A DNA stretch of 64,000 nt from RI-242 sp038246255 (GTDB lineage: Bacteria; Planctomycetota; UBA1135; GCA-002686595). The stretch is from contig JBBRWC010000006.1 of the NCBI GenBank assembly GCA_038246255.1, positions 1-64,000 on the forward strand. The letters run 5' to 3'. Position numbers and translations under genes: made by a program. The notes under the pieces were generated by a model. The model saw only the letters and a program-made list of their open reading frames with translations, was not told where the DNA came from and did not search any database. Below, one piece after another: positions 54,401 through 62,703 of this stretch (position 1 is the first letter of the stretch; each line of letters opens with the position of its first letter).

Positions 54401-56018
54401 GACGGCGCTCGGTGACGTCACGGGACAGCGCCGCGACACGCCAGGGACGGCCCAGGCGGTCGAGCACGGGGAACGAACGTGTGCGCACCCAGCGCACTTC
54501 GCCATTGGGCCGCTGGATGCGGTACTCGAGCTCCGTTGGGCTTCCTTCGGCGTGGGTTTCGCTCGCGCGCTCAAGGCGCGGCCGGTCCTCGTCGTGCACA
54601 AACGTCCCGAGCACGCCGCGCTCTTCGAGCAGCCGCTCGCGGGGAACACCCCATACAGACTCGAACGCCGGGTTGGCGTAGTACACGCGGCTGCCCTCGG
54701 AATCGGCCATCCAAAACACTTCGCCGTGGCCGCTTGGCAAGCGCTCGCCCTCGCCACCGCTTCCATCCGCCACACGGCCGTCGAGCAACTCGTGGCCGAC
54801 GAGCACGATCTCTCCCGGATCGTCCAACGCGGCACCGCCGTCGAGCGGCGCCGCAAACAGCTCGCACGCGAGCCGACGTGCGCCACCGGGGTTCGCCGAC
54901 GCACGCACGGTCCACTCTGCGCGCAGGGGCTCCGCGGTGCCCGCAGCCAGACGCGCGAGGATGCGCTCACACTGCGCCGCCTGACCCTCGCCCGCAAGCC
55001 AATCGACGAGGCGCCGCGTCCCGTCGGGAATCGGCGGTTGTTCGTCCGGCGCATCGCCGTGTTCGTCCACTGCACCGGCGCCCTCCAGCAGCTCCCGAGC
55101 CGCGGGACTCCACGCCAGCACGTGCCCAGTGGGGTCGAGCCGCAGCCACACGAGGCCGGGTGCGCGGGACAGGGCGCGGGAGAGGCCCTCGGTCGCGCCG
55201 GGAACCCGCGCGCGCTCCCCACGGTTCGCCTCGAAGCCGCGCGGTTCGCGCGCATGCGGGGTGCGCCGACGGGGTGGATCGAGCCGCTCGATGAGCGCTT
55301 CGAGGTCAAGGGGCTCCGGCAGGTATGCCGCAGCGTGAGACTCGAGCCAAGTGGCGTGGCGCTGGCCGTCGGCACCGTCCGCGAGCACGAACAATGGCGT
55401 GGTCTGTGCGAGATCCAAGAGGGCGCGCGGGGGCTCCCCAGTGCCAACCAGCGCCGGCACGTCGCGCACGAGCACAGCGTGGGGCTCGCGCAGTGCGACC
55501 GCGCGCTCGAGTTCGGCGATATCGCGGCATTCGGTCAGTTCGAAGCCCGCACGCAGGAGTGCCTGGCGCAGGGCACTGGCGCCACCCGGGCGCTCGAGCC
55601 ACAACAAGCTCGGCCGCCGGCTGGCTTCGATCGGTGCAAGCGCACCGGCGCATCCCACCGCGAGTTGGTCCGGGTCGGCATCGCCGTCGAGGACACGCAC
55701 ACCGCGCGCGGTGAGCTCCGCGCGGTACTCCTCGGCGTCGTCGAAGTCCGCGCGCTCGTGCGGTCCGCGGTCGACCAGCGCGAGCACCGGCAGCGCACGC
55801 CCGAGGCCCTGAAATAACAACTGCAGGAGCTGCAGCGCTTCGCCGGGCTCCACGCCGGCTCCGAGCAGGATGACGTCCGGCCCGGCCGCCACCCGTCGGC
55901 AGGCTTCGTCGGTGCTGGCGCAGCTCCAGACGTCGAACCCGCGCTGCTCGAGCCCCGCCGCCAAGGCCGCGCGGGCTTCGACGCGGGACTCGACGAGCAA
56001 AAGGATGGGGCGCTCCAT
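51432..56018 (-). CDS. Hybrid histidine kinase with degenerate receivers, multiple PAS and GAF domains and a C-terminal receiver
   Basis: A 1528-residue sensor kinase. Residues 1-115 and about 135-250 look like two receiver domains in fold but lack the acceptor Asp (DVILLGAGVEP and HAVLVRDVPALV). Four PAS segments follow, together with GAF-like sections (VEATSSVAGQGFFRSLVRYL; FRASLEKLVTSISTRFINLD). The HisKA domain has KMEAIGTLAGGVAHDFNNLL with the phosphoacceptor His. The ATPase part has ELSVEDTGLGIARHVQARIF and GSGMGLAVVYGILRGHGG. The C-terminal receiver is intact: GVLVVDDEPIVRS, VVLLDLVMPGMDG (Asp) and a conserved Lys in FVRKPYQI. The signal sensed is unknown. The ATG at 56018 is used; upstream the frame remains open but only shadows the neighbouring gene. 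Confidence 0.88.
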   Translation of the reverse strand: MERPILLLVESRVEARAALAAGLEQRGFDVWSCASTDEACRRVAAGPDVILLGAGVEPGEALQLLQLLFQGLGRALPVLALVDRGPHERADFDDAEEYRAELTARGVRVLDGDADPDQLAVGCAGALAPIEASRRPSLLWLERPGGASALRQALLRAGFELTECRDIAELERAVALREPHAVLVRDVPALVGTGEPPRALLDLAQTTPLFVLADGADGQRHATWLESHAAAYLPEPLDLEALIERLDPPRRRTPHAREPRGFEANRGERARVPGATEGLSRALSRAPGLVWLRLDPTGHVLAWSPAARELLEGAGAVDEHGDAPDEQPPIPDGTRRLVDWLAGEGQAAQCERILARLAAGTAEPLRAEWTVRASANPGGARRLACELFAAPLDGGAALDDPGEIVLVGHELLDGRVADGSGGEGERLPSGHGEVFWMADSEGSRVYYANPAFESVWGVPRERLLEERGVLGTFVHDEDRPRLERASETHAEGSPTELEYRIQRPNGEVRWVRTRSFPVLDRLGRPWRVAALSRDVTERRRAEEALRESEQRLSSVVTSAPIALFSIDRQGYFRLSDGRGLERMGLSAGEVVGRSIYDVYRDAPHVLSNLRRALAGETFTATVDLRGASFETSYSPIFEQNGDVSGVIGVAIDVTDRRRAERRLELIVEATSSVAGQGFFRSLVRYLTRALGVRMAYVAELIAGTDRLRVRCLWSGAEYREGQEYHSEGSPDALVLRDGTVYYPSGVVQRFGPHAWVSSLGVQSYLGMPIHDSSGRVIGVLGVMHDAALDERLPTESILRIFSARVGVEIERLRAEDAMRESEARWRSLVENAPDLIATLDREGRVLFANRSLAPERDGKPGRDYHLLVGAERERLGVAINQVFATGEPGAFEHRLVLPGGGEAWFAVRLGPLERDGQVASVVLIATDITSRKEAEGKLDFRASLEKLVTSISTRFINLDAEDVDQAIQIALRQIGVFCGVDRCYVFQFRGGFDALDNTHEWSTLGVEPFVGRIQAAEPARLPSLLERIRRQDHVFVQRVSALADNEVVLRDELGDLGVRSLLCVPMTCANEAVGFIGFDTVRWEVTWDEQVVSLLRIVGDVFANTLERQRAEESRAQLESQLRQSQKMEAIGTLAGGVAHDFNNLLTGILGYASFLREAVGGDPAVRRAVAVIESAAERAADLTRQLLGFARRGEVRRAPVRIHGLIQDVVELLERTIDKRIAIALKLAAPADLILGDPGQMGQVVLNLAVNARDAMPDGGRLVLSTRQVEMRPEDAHLYPELSPGAYLELSVEDTGLGIARHVQARIFEPFFTTKGPGKGSGMGLAVVYGILRGHGGSIRVESEENAGATFRIFLPLAEEQAEDARPRQRDEPITGTGGVLVVDDEPIVRSTAGELLRNLGYSVIVASDGAEALEAFVAHRTSIDVVLLDLVMPGMDGRECLTRLREIDPNVRVVLSSGWGFEDFAHDLASAGIAGFVRKPYQIAQLSRIVAQALGSPSEALHDVEIEPVPRKSPTPDPTPDPTRTT

Positions 56019-56235
56019 GGAGAGGTGGTCCGCGGCCGGGTAGCCGCGATGCTTGAGGATAGCGCCGTTTTCCAGGGTCTCCAGTGCGACCCAACCGGGG
56101 GAACGACTCCACCGCGCGGGGACGCCCGTGCCGCCGCGGACGCGCACCACGGCGTCGCACTGCGGTCCCCACGCGGCAAACCGACCAGCCCGCACCGCAA
56201 GCCGACCAGATGGGTGCGGATTCGCGCGCAGCGCG

Positions 56236-58002
56236 TTAAGGCGCGGACGCGTCCTTGTAGGGAGCGCTCGTCGCGATCCGTGTGTCGACCACCGCCGCGC
56301 CGACGGCGAACTGGTAGATGCTGGCGAGGCCCTCACCACCGATGCCGAGCGCACGCGCCGTTTCGCCGTCGAAGAAACAACCAATGCCTGTGCCGACGAG
56401 GCCCTGGGCCTCAGCTTCGAGGTAGAGGGTGTGGCCCACGAGGCCCGCCTCCCAATGCAGCCGCCGGTAGGCCGGTGGGCCAAGGGCGAGGAATCCCGTT
56501 TGAAGTTCCGCGAGCAACGCCACGCTGAACACGGCGTCACCGGCAATCGCTTGGCCACATGCGAGCTCCGCCGCAAGGGAACGCACGTCGCCGCGGCAGA
56601 GGCGCAGGAGCGGAAGCCCCTCCGGCGCACCCTCGACGGGCTCGAAGAGTGCCGGCCCGCGCACGCCGGACTGGGAGAAGTGGGGTCGCAACCGTTCGAG
56701 GGCACCCGGAGCGCGCGCGAGGAGGTAGATGCCGGGCTCGACACCCGCAATGCCGTGCACAAAGAGCGCGGCGTGGATCCGCGGTGTGTGGGGCCACAGG
56801 GTGTACGGACGGTGGTTTGGGAGCGGGAGCAACCGCGCGAGACCCGCGAACCAGGCGCCGGCGTCGAGGACCGCGCGGCGCTCGTACCCCAGCGCGCTGC
56901 GCCGGCGGCGCACGAGGGTGCGCAGCGGCACGTCCGGGTGTGCGGATGGCTGCGGAAGCGACCAGGGTGCCGTGGGGGTGCTGTCCACGACGCCGCCCGC
57001 CGGCGCGCGCGACAGGCTTTCCGCAAGGTCGATGGCGTCCCATTCAACGTGTTCGGTAGAAAGCGCCGTGGGAACGCCGGTCCAGGCAGCGCGGCCGAGG
57101 ATCGCGGCACGCCCATCGTCGAAAACCGGTTCCTGCTCGCCGTCACCTGGCCAGACCGCGAGCAGGACCTGCGGGCGCTCGGCCTCGGGTCCCTCCTCGG
57201 CGCCGAGGCCAAGCGCGTGGGACAGCGCGGCCGCGCCCACGCTGTCGACGACCCTGGTGCGCCAACCGCAGAGGGTGGCGGCGATGTCCAAACACGCAAG
57301 CAGGTGGCCTGTGTCGTGCTGCACGTAGCGCATGGCGCGCTCGCCGTACTTCCACGCTTCGCGCCAAGCGATAGCGCTGATCGCGGCGAAGAACGCGCCG
57401 TCGGGAGCACCCTGGAACAGCGCCGCACCCTCCGGAGCGGACAGCACGCCGCGGCGCTCGAGCGCGTGCTCGCGCGGGTCGTAATGCTGCACGGTCGTCG
57501 CCGGATCGAGCCCCGCGGTTGGCGGCAGCACGAGGTGCACCTCGCAGGGGTGCAGGTTGCCCGAACTCGGCGGGATCCGCAGGAACCAACGGGCATCGCC
57601 GTAGCACTTCTGCGCGGACAACGAGCACGCGTCGAAGAGGAAACGCGCGAGCGCTTCGAGCTCCAGCTTTCTGGGGGCCACGAGCACTCGCTGCGCGGGA
57701 TCGAACAACGCCCCATAACCCGGGGCGGCACAGCCGTCCGGTCCCGATTCGCGGCCGGCATCGAGCGGCGTCTCGGCGTAGCGTGTGAGCAGCGTGCGCG
57801 GCGCGCCGGTCCAGCTGCGGAAGGGCGCGGGCTGGTTGTCCCAATCGAGTCCCATGGGCCCGGCGGCATAACGCCCAAATCCGTGGCTCGTGCGGCGGTG
57901 GTAGGCCATCAACGCGCGCTGCGCGGCCTCACGCGGATCCACGGGCGCTCCCCCATCGCGGGGTCGCTCCCGATCGCCGCGGCCAAATAGCAGGTTCCAC
58001 AC
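56236..58002 (-). CDS. SagB/ThcOx-type nitroreductase with two nitroreductase-like domains
   Basis: A 588-residue FMN-dependent oxidoreductase-like protein. The first domain contains LRIPPSSGNLHPCEVHLVLP and QHDTGHLLACLDIAATLCGW, matching the SSGNLHPxE and GQ....LxA segments of SagB-type dehydrogenases. A second nitroreductase-like half begins at PLRTLVRRRRSALGYERRAV and contains LWPHTPRIHAALFVHGIAGV and GEGLASIYQFAVGAA. SagB enzymes in biosynthetic clusters turn azolines into azoles, but no YcaO, precursor or transporter gene is nearby here, so another role is likely. It starts at GTG 58002. Next gene downstream is the large kinase, 217 bases away. Confidence 0.8.
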   Translation of the reverse strand: MWNLLFGRGDRERPRDGGAPVDPREAAQRALMAYHRRTSHGFGRYAAGPMGLDWDNQPAPFRSWTGAPRTLLTRYAETPLDAGRESGPDGCAAPGYGALFDPAQRVLVAPRKLELEALARFLFDACSLSAQKCYGDARWFLRIPPSSGNLHPCEVHLVLPPTAGLDPATTVQHYDPREHALERRGVLSAPEGAALFQGAPDGAFFAAISAIAWREAWKYGERAMRYVQHDTGHLLACLDIAATLCGWRTRVVDSVGAAALSHALGLGAEEGPEAERPQVLLAVWPGDGEQEPVFDDGRAAILGRAAWTGVPTALSTEHVEWDAIDLAESLSRAPAGGVVDSTPTAPWSLPQPSAHPDVPLRTLVRRRRSALGYERRAVLDAGAWFAGLARLLPLPNHRPYTLWPHTPRIHAALFVHGIAGVEPGIYLLARAPGALERLRPHFSQSGVRGPALFEPVEGAPEGLPLLRLCRGDVRSLAAELACGQAIAGDAVFSVALLAELQTGFLALGPPAYRRLHWEAGLVGHTLYLEAEAQGLVGTGIGCFFDGETARALGIGGEGLASIYQFAVGAAVVDTRIATSAPYKDASAP

Positions 58003-58109
58003 GTCGGGAGGTCAAAGGGGCAGCGGGAGCGCGGCGGAAGTAGTGCTTGCCGCGACGCGTCGATCGCAGACCGGTCCGCTCGCCCGCTGCGGCGACGCCG
58101 TTTTTCGCT

Positions 58110-58844
58110 TCAGGCCAATCCGCCGTCGATCGACAGCGTCTGCCCGGTGATGTAACCCGCTCGATCGCCAAAAAGGAAACCCACGAGCGCCGCAACCTCG
58201 TCGGGTTGTCCCAGGCGCCGCATCGGGATCGCCTTCTCCAGCGTGTCGCGTTCGAGGCCCGCGAGCATGTCGGTTTCGATGAAACCCGGCGCAACCGCGT
58301 TGACGGCGATCTTGCGGCGCGCGAGTTCGAGCGCGAGCGAGCGCACCGCGCCGATCAAACCCGCCTTGGACGCACCGTAATTGACCTGGCCGGGGTTGCC
58401 GACGAGCCCGGTCACGGAGGACATGACCACGATCCGGCCGCCATCGCGCAGGCCGACCATCGGCATGACCAAAGGGCGCAGCACGTTGAAGAACCCGCCG
58501 AGGTTTGTGTCGAGCACGCGGTCCCAGGCGTCGCCGTCCATGCCCGCGAGCGGCGCGTCCTGCGTGACACCCGCGTTCAGCACCACACCCCACAGGGCGC
58601 CGCGCTCCGCAAGTTCACCTTCCAGCGCCGCCGCGCATGCGACCCGGTCGGCCACGTCGAAGCCCAGCACGCGCGCGCGCCCGCCCTGTTCCTCGATTGC
58701 CCTTCTGACCGCTTCGGCTTCGTCGGCACGGCTGCTGAAGTTGAGCACGATCTCGAACCCCGCGCGGGCCAGTTCCAGCGCCACTGCGCGGCCAATGCCG
58801 CGGCTGGCGCCGGTGACGAGGACTCTGCGGGGACCCGTGTTCAT
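58110..58844 (-). CDS. 3-oxoacyl-ACP reductase FabG-like SDR
   Basis: A 244-residue NAD(P)H-dependent short-chain dehydrogenase/reductase. The cofactor motif is VLVTGASRGIGRAVALEL, followed by VVLNAGVT (NAG) and the catalytic VMSSVTGLVGNPGQVNYGASKAG with Ser, Tyr and Lys. The C-terminal VNAVAPGFIETDML and GQTLSIDGGLA are typical of FabG. Length is standard. It could serve fatty acid synthesis or a dedicated polyketide-like or biosynthetic path; no other fab gene is adjacent. The ATG at 58844 is used. sodB lies 30 bases upstream on the same strand, so they may share a transcript. Confidence 0.9.
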   Translation of the reverse strand: MNTGPRRVLVTGASRGIGRAVALELARAGFEIVLNFSSRADEAEAVRRAIEEQGGRARVLGFDVADRVACAAALEGELAERGALWGVVLNAGVTQDAPLAGMDGDAWDRVLDTNLGGFFNVLRPLVMPMVGLRDGGRIVVMSSVTGLVGNPGQVNYGASKAGLIGAVRSLALELARRKIAVNAVAPGFIETDMLAGLERDTLEKAIPMRRLGQPDEVAALVGFLFGDRAGYITGQTLSIDGGLA

Positions 58845-58874
58845 GGGAAGCGCCGGCACAGGCCCAAACCGCAA

Positions 58875-59459
58875 TCAGCCGGTGAAGTTCTTCGCGGCGA
58901 AATCCCAGTTCGCGAGGCGCCAGAAGTTCTCGATGAACGACGGACGGGCGTTGCGGTGGTCGACGTAGTACGCGTGTTCCCACACGTCGATCGTGATCAA
59001 CGGGCGGTGCCCCGCCGTGATCGGGCAGCCCGCATTCGATTCCTGGGTGATGGCGAGGGACCCGTCGGCCTGCTTGACGAGGAAGGCCCAACCGCTGCCG
59101 AAGACCGTCGCCGCCTTGCTCGCGAACTCGGTCTTGAAGGCATCAAAACCGCCCCACTGCTTGCCGATCGCGTCGCCGAGGGGACCGCTCGGGCTGCCCT
59201 TGGAATCGGGCGTGAGGGAGTTCCAGAAAAACGTGTGGTTCCAGTGCTGGGCGGCGTTGTTGAAGATGCCGCCCGAGCTCTTCTTCACGATGTCCTCGAG
59301 GGGCTTGCTCGCGAACTCGGTGCCTTCGATCAGCTTGTTCAGGTTCACCACGTACGCGTTGTGGTGCTTGCCGTGGTGGTACTCGAACGTCTCCGCGCTC
59401 ATGCCCTTCTTGGCAAGAGCGTCGGGCGCGAACGGAAGCGGCGGCAGGGTATGGGCCAT
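58875..59459 (-). CDS. sodB: Superoxide dismutase, iron type
   Basis: A 194-residue enzyme that converts superoxide to oxygen and hydrogen peroxide in the cytoplasm. Metal ligands are in EYHHGKHHNAYV (His), NNAAQHWNHTFFW (His) and DVWEHAYYVDHRN (Asp and His). The Gln in AAQHWNH is the iron-form marker; the manganese form normally has Gly there. The length is typical. A GAGG-like ribosome binding site precedes the ATG at 59459. A hairpin (59496-59522) lies in the leader. It stands between leuS and fabG in the same direction. Confidence 0.95.
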   Translation of the reverse strand: MAHTLPPLPFAPDALAKKGMSAETFEYHHGKHHNAYVVNLNKLIEGTEFASKPLEDIVKKSSGGIFNNAAQHWNHTFFWNSLTPDSKGSPSGPLGDAIGKQWGGFDAFKTEFASKAATVFGSGWAFLVKQADGSLAITQESNAGCPITAGHRPLITIDVWEHAYYVDHRNARPSFIENFWRLANWDFAAKNFTG

Positions 59460-59495
59460 GGGGAAGTCCTCGATTGAAGCGTGAGAGCGTGAAGG

Positions 59496-59522
59496 GTAAG
59501 GCGGCGGCCTGTGCCGCCCTAC
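59496..59522 (-). terminator. Hairpin between leuS and sodB
   Basis: GTAAGGCGGC pairs with GCCGCCCTAC across a seven-base loop, one mismatch in the stem. It could end leuS transcription or fold in the sodB leader. There is a short T-run (CGTTTTAG) only on the plus-strand side, so the orientation of any terminator action is unclear. Confidence 0.4.
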
Positions 59523-59577
59523 CGTTTTAGCAGAGTCGCACGGGCCTCTCAAGCGCCCCGGGCGCCGTCGCTTGCCT

Positions 59578-62175
59578 TCACTTGACGACGAAGTTGACCA
59601 GCTTGTCGGGCACCACCACCACTTTCACGATCTCGCGACCAACAAGTGCGTCCCCCGCCGCCTCCCGCGCGAGGCCCTCAAGGACTGCGCGGGAGCCGCC
59701 CTTGGGCGCGAGCAGCTTGGCGCGCAACTTGCCCCCGACCTGGACGACGATCTCGATTTCAGATTTCTCGAGGAACGCGGCGTCGACCTTTGGCCAGGCC
59801 GCGGTGTTGATGCTGCCCGAGTGCCCAAGCCGCTGCCAAAGCTCCTCGGCGATGTGTGGCGCGAACGGTGCGAGCGCGCGCACGAGGCGCTCCGCCTGGT
59901 CGCGGTCGAAAGCGAACGGTGTGCGCGAAGCCGCGTTGAGAAACGTCATGAACCCCGCGACGGCAGTGTTGAAGTTGAAGCGCTCAAACGCGCTGTCGAC
60001 GCGGTGGAGGCACGCGTTCAGCGCGTACTCAAGTTCGAGGGTTTCACCCGTGCGCGGGGTTTGCGCGGCGCTCAGAAGATGGGGCCGGATCGGCTCAGCG
60101 CCTTCGGAATCGACATAGAGGCGCCACAACCGGTCCAAAAAACGCCGACATCCGGGCACGTCGCGCGGGTTCCACGGTTTTGAGTCCGACAGCGGCCCCA
60201 TGAACATCTCGTAGAGCCGGAACGTGTCCGCGCCGTATTCCGCGCACACGTCGTCGGGGTTGACGACGTTGCGCAGGGACTTGCTCATCTTCGCGATGAC
60301 CTGCTCGAGCGGTGCACCATTAGCGCGGCTCGTGAACACACCACCGACTTCTTCGACCTCGTCGGAGGGCACCAAACGCCCCGTCTTATCCTTGTAGGCA
60401 AACGCCGTCAACATGCCCTGGTTGAAGAGCTTTTGGAACGGCTCCTTCGTCGGAACGCGCCCCAGGTCGAAGAGCACCTTGTGCCAAAAGCGCGCGTACA
60501 AAAGGTGCAGCACGGCGTGTTCGGTGCCGCCGATGTAGAGGTCGACGTTCTGCCAATAATCGGCTGCGGCCTTCGAGAACGGCTCGTCATCGTTCGACGG
60601 ATCCATGAAGCGCAGGTAGTACCAGCACGAGCCGGCCCAACCCGGCATCGTGTCCGTGTCCCGCAGGACCGGCCGACCGGTTTTGGGGTCCACGGTGGCA
60701 CGCCACGCGTGCGCTTTTGCCAGCGGCGCGCTGCCGTCGCTCGACGGCTCGAAGTTGGTCATCTGCGGCAGTTCGACCGGCAAATCGGCGTCCGGAACGA
60801 GCGTGATGCTCCCATCCTCAAGGTGCAGCAGCGGAAAGGGCTCACCCCAATAACGCTGGCGCGAAAACAGCCAATCGCGCAGGCGGTACTGGACGCGGCG
60901 GGTGCCGACACCACGCTCTTCGAGCACCGCGATCGCGCGCGCTTTCGCTTCCGCCGTCGCAAGCCCCTCCCACAGTGGCGAGTTGACCGCGACACCCTCG
61001 CCCGGTGTGCAAGTCGCGGGATCCGGATCGATTCCCGGTTGGCGCACCACCGGCCGCACGGCCAGGTCAAACACACGCGCGAACTCAAAGTCGCGCTCGT
61101 CGTGTCCCGGCACACACATGATCGCGCCTGTACCGTAACTCATCAGCACGTAGTCGCCGACGAAGATCGGCAATCGCGCGGCGGGTTCATCCGCAGCCAG
61201 AACCGGATTGAGCGCGTACGCGCCCGTTGCCACACCCGATTTGATTTTGGCGAGGTCGGTGCGGGCGAGGTCGCTCTTGCCCAGCGCCTCCCTGCGGTAT
61301 GCATCAACCGCGGCGCGTTGCGCAGGCGACGTGATGCTGTCCACCAGCGGGTGCTCGGGCGAAATCACCATGAACGTCGCGCCGTACAACGTGTCCGGGC
61401 GCGTGGTGTACACGGACAGGCGCTGGTCCAAGCCGTCCACCTCGAAGTGCCCTTCCACCTTGAAGTGGATGTCCGCGCCCGCGCTGCGGCCGATCCACTC
61501 GCGCTGCATCGTTTTGACCGATTCCGGCCAATCCAGGCCGTCCAAATCGTCGATCAGGCGGTCCGCGTACGCGGTGATGCGCAGCATCCACTGCTTGAGC
61601 GGGCGGCGCTCGCACGGATGGTCCCCGCGCTCCGAACGCCCGTCGATGACTTCCTCGTTCGACAGCACGGTCTTCAGCGCTTCGCACCACCACACCGGCA
61701 CCTCGGCCTGGTATGCGAGGCCACGCTCGAAAAGGCGCGCAAAAATCCACTGCGTCCAGCGGTAGTAGCGCGGATCCGACGTGTTGACCTCGCGCGACCA
61801 GTCGTAGCTGAATCCGATCGCGCGCAGCTGCCGGCGGTAGTTCGCGATGTTCTGTGCGGTCGTTTCGGCGGGGTGTTTGCCGGTTTGGATCGCGTACTGC
61901 TCGGCCGGCAGTCCAAACGCGTCAAACCCCATCGGGTGCAGCACGTTTTTGCCCTGCATGCGCGCCCGACGGGCGACGATGTCCGAGCCGATGTACCCCG
62001 TCGGATGCCCAACGTGGAGCCCCGCGCCGGAGGGGTACGGGAACATGTCGAGCACGTAGAACTTTTCGCGCTCGGAGCCGGGTTCACCCGGGTTCGGCGT
62101 GCGATAGGTGCCTTCCGCCTCCCAGCGGGCTTGCCAGCGGGCTTCGATGGCGTTCGGGTTGTAGTGTTGGCTCAC
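59578..62175 (-). CDS. leuS: Leucyl-tRNA synthetase
   Basis: An 865-residue class I synthetase that charges tRNA-Leu. The HIGH motif is HVGH (residues 54-57) in PYPSGAGLHVGHPTGYIGSD, and the KMSKS motif in VIAKMSKSLRNVVNPDD is near residue 630. The editing domain (VYTTRPDTLYGATFMVISPEH), RLRDWLFSRQRYWGEPFPL and EHAVLHLLYARFWHKVLFD are characteristic. The start is set to the GTG at 62175 (MSQHYNPNAIEARW), the normal N-terminus. An earlier in-frame start would run through the 22-bp repeat, whose length is not a multiple of three, so it is not considered coding. Confidence 0.96.
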   Translation of the reverse strand: MSQHYNPNAIEARWQARWEAEGTYRTPNPGEPGSEREKFYVLDMFPYPSGAGLHVGHPTGYIGSDIVARRARMQGKNVLHPMGFDAFGLPAEQYAIQTGKHPAETTAQNIANYRRQLRAIGFSYDWSREVNTSDPRYYRWTQWIFARLFERGLAYQAEVPVWWCEALKTVLSNEEVIDGRSERGDHPCERRPLKQWMLRITAYADRLIDDLDGLDWPESVKTMQREWIGRSAGADIHFKVEGHFEVDGLDQRLSVYTTRPDTLYGATFMVISPEHPLVDSITSPAQRAAVDAYRREALGKSDLARTDLAKIKSGVATGAYALNPVLAADEPAARLPIFVGDYVLMSYGTGAIMCVPGHDERDFEFARVFDLAVRPVVRQPGIDPDPATCTPGEGVAVNSPLWEGLATAEAKARAIAVLEERGVGTRRVQYRLRDWLFSRQRYWGEPFPLLHLEDGSITLVPDADLPVELPQMTNFEPSSDGSAPLAKAHAWRATVDPKTGRPVLRDTDTMPGWAGSCWYYLRFMDPSNDDEPFSKAAADYWQNVDLYIGGTEHAVLHLLYARFWHKVLFDLGRVPTKEPFQKLFNQGMLTAFAYKDKTGRLVPSDEVEEVGGVFTSRANGAPLEQVIAKMSKSLRNVVNPDDVCAEYGADTFRLYEMFMGPLSDSKPWNPRDVPGCRRFLDRLWRLYVDSEGAEPIRPHLLSAAQTPRTGETLELEYALNACLHRVDSAFERFNFNTAVAGFMTFLNAASRTPFAFDRDQAERLVRALAPFAPHIAEELWQRLGHSGSINTAAWPKVDAAFLEKSEIEIVVQVGGKLRAKLLAPKGGSRAVLEGLAREAAGDALVGREIVKVVVVPDKLVNFVVK

Positions 62176-62506
62176 GGACGTGGAGGAAGGTCGGGGGGAA
62201 GGCGCGTTCGCACCGGACGGCCCGGCATGGCAAGCCGGGAAGGCCAGCAATACAAGCCGGGAAGGCCAGCAATGCAAGCCGGGGAAGCCAGCAACACAAG
62301 CGGGGGAAGCCAGCAACACAAGCGGGGGAAGATCGGGCGCCGGGGTCTGGACCGCACGGATCTCACGGCGGCGAACGGGTCCGGCCAGCGCCATGCAAAA
62401 GCGCGGCCTTGACGCCGGGGGCGCCGCTCGGCATCTTCTCCGGCCCGCGCACGGCTGGTGAGCCGCCCGGGGACCCCGCGGCTCGAGGCCGACACGTCGA
62501 CCACCC
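62176..62506. other. Divergent region leuS/tRNA-Ala carrying tandem repeats
   Basis: 331 bases between leuS and the tRNA gene, which run in opposite directions. It holds the 22-bp repeats listed separately, and should contain both promoters. No T-box-like or other riboswitch structure for leuS could be identified. Confidence 0.6.
62232..62334. repeat. 22-bp tandem repeat, four copies plus a partial
   Basis: Units start at 62232, 62254, 62276 and 62298, each like AAGCCGGGAAGGCCAGCAAT plus two bases (AC or GC). A fifth partial unit starts at 62320. Copies differ by a few bases, and the last two share the variant CGGGGGAAGCC. The unit is not a multiple of three. It lies 57 bases upstream of the leuS start, on the leader or promoter side. 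Confidence 0.9.
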
Positions 62507-62582
62507 GGGGGATTAGCTCAGTTGGTAGAGCGCTACAATGGCATTGTAGAGGTCAGGGGTTCGAATCCCCTATCCTCCACCA
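62507..62582 (+). tRNA. tRNA-Ala, anticodon GGC
   Basis: The 76-base sequence folds into a full cloverleaf. The acceptor arms are GGGGGAT and ATCCTCC (one G-T wobble). The D-arm is GCTC/GAGC. The anticodon stem CTACA/TGTAG encloses the loop ATGGCAT with anticodon GGC, which reads GCC codons. The T-arm is AGGGG-TTCGAAT-CCCCT. Discriminator A is followed by an encoded CCA (62580-62582). lysS starts 121 bases downstream on the same strand. Confidence 0.97.
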
Positions 62583-62703
62583 CCCACGCACGGCCGCGGC
62601 CCCACGGGCTGCGGCCGTCGTCCTTTCCGACGGCCGATCCGCGGTGTCTCCCGCGGTGTCTCGTATCGTTCGCCAAAGCGGCCGGTCCAGCGGTGCGCGC
62701 CCC

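Noticed and set aside
53760..55817. 685-codon frame opposite the hybrid kinase
   Set aside because: Antisense shadow. The kinase domains on the minus strand are unmistakable.
56019..57878. Extended N-terminus of the hybrid kinase (620 further codons upstream)
   Set aside because: This part is the shadow of the nitroreductase gene in another frame on the same strand. The ATG at 56018 begins real receiver-like sequence.
60433..62412. 659-codon frame opposite leuS
   Set aside because: It is antisense to conserved leuS motifs and runs through the non-triplet 22-bp repeat, so it is not coding.
62176..62506. T-box riboswitch or attenuator for leuS
   Set aside because: No T-box consensus or specifier structure was found; only the tandem repeats are clear.
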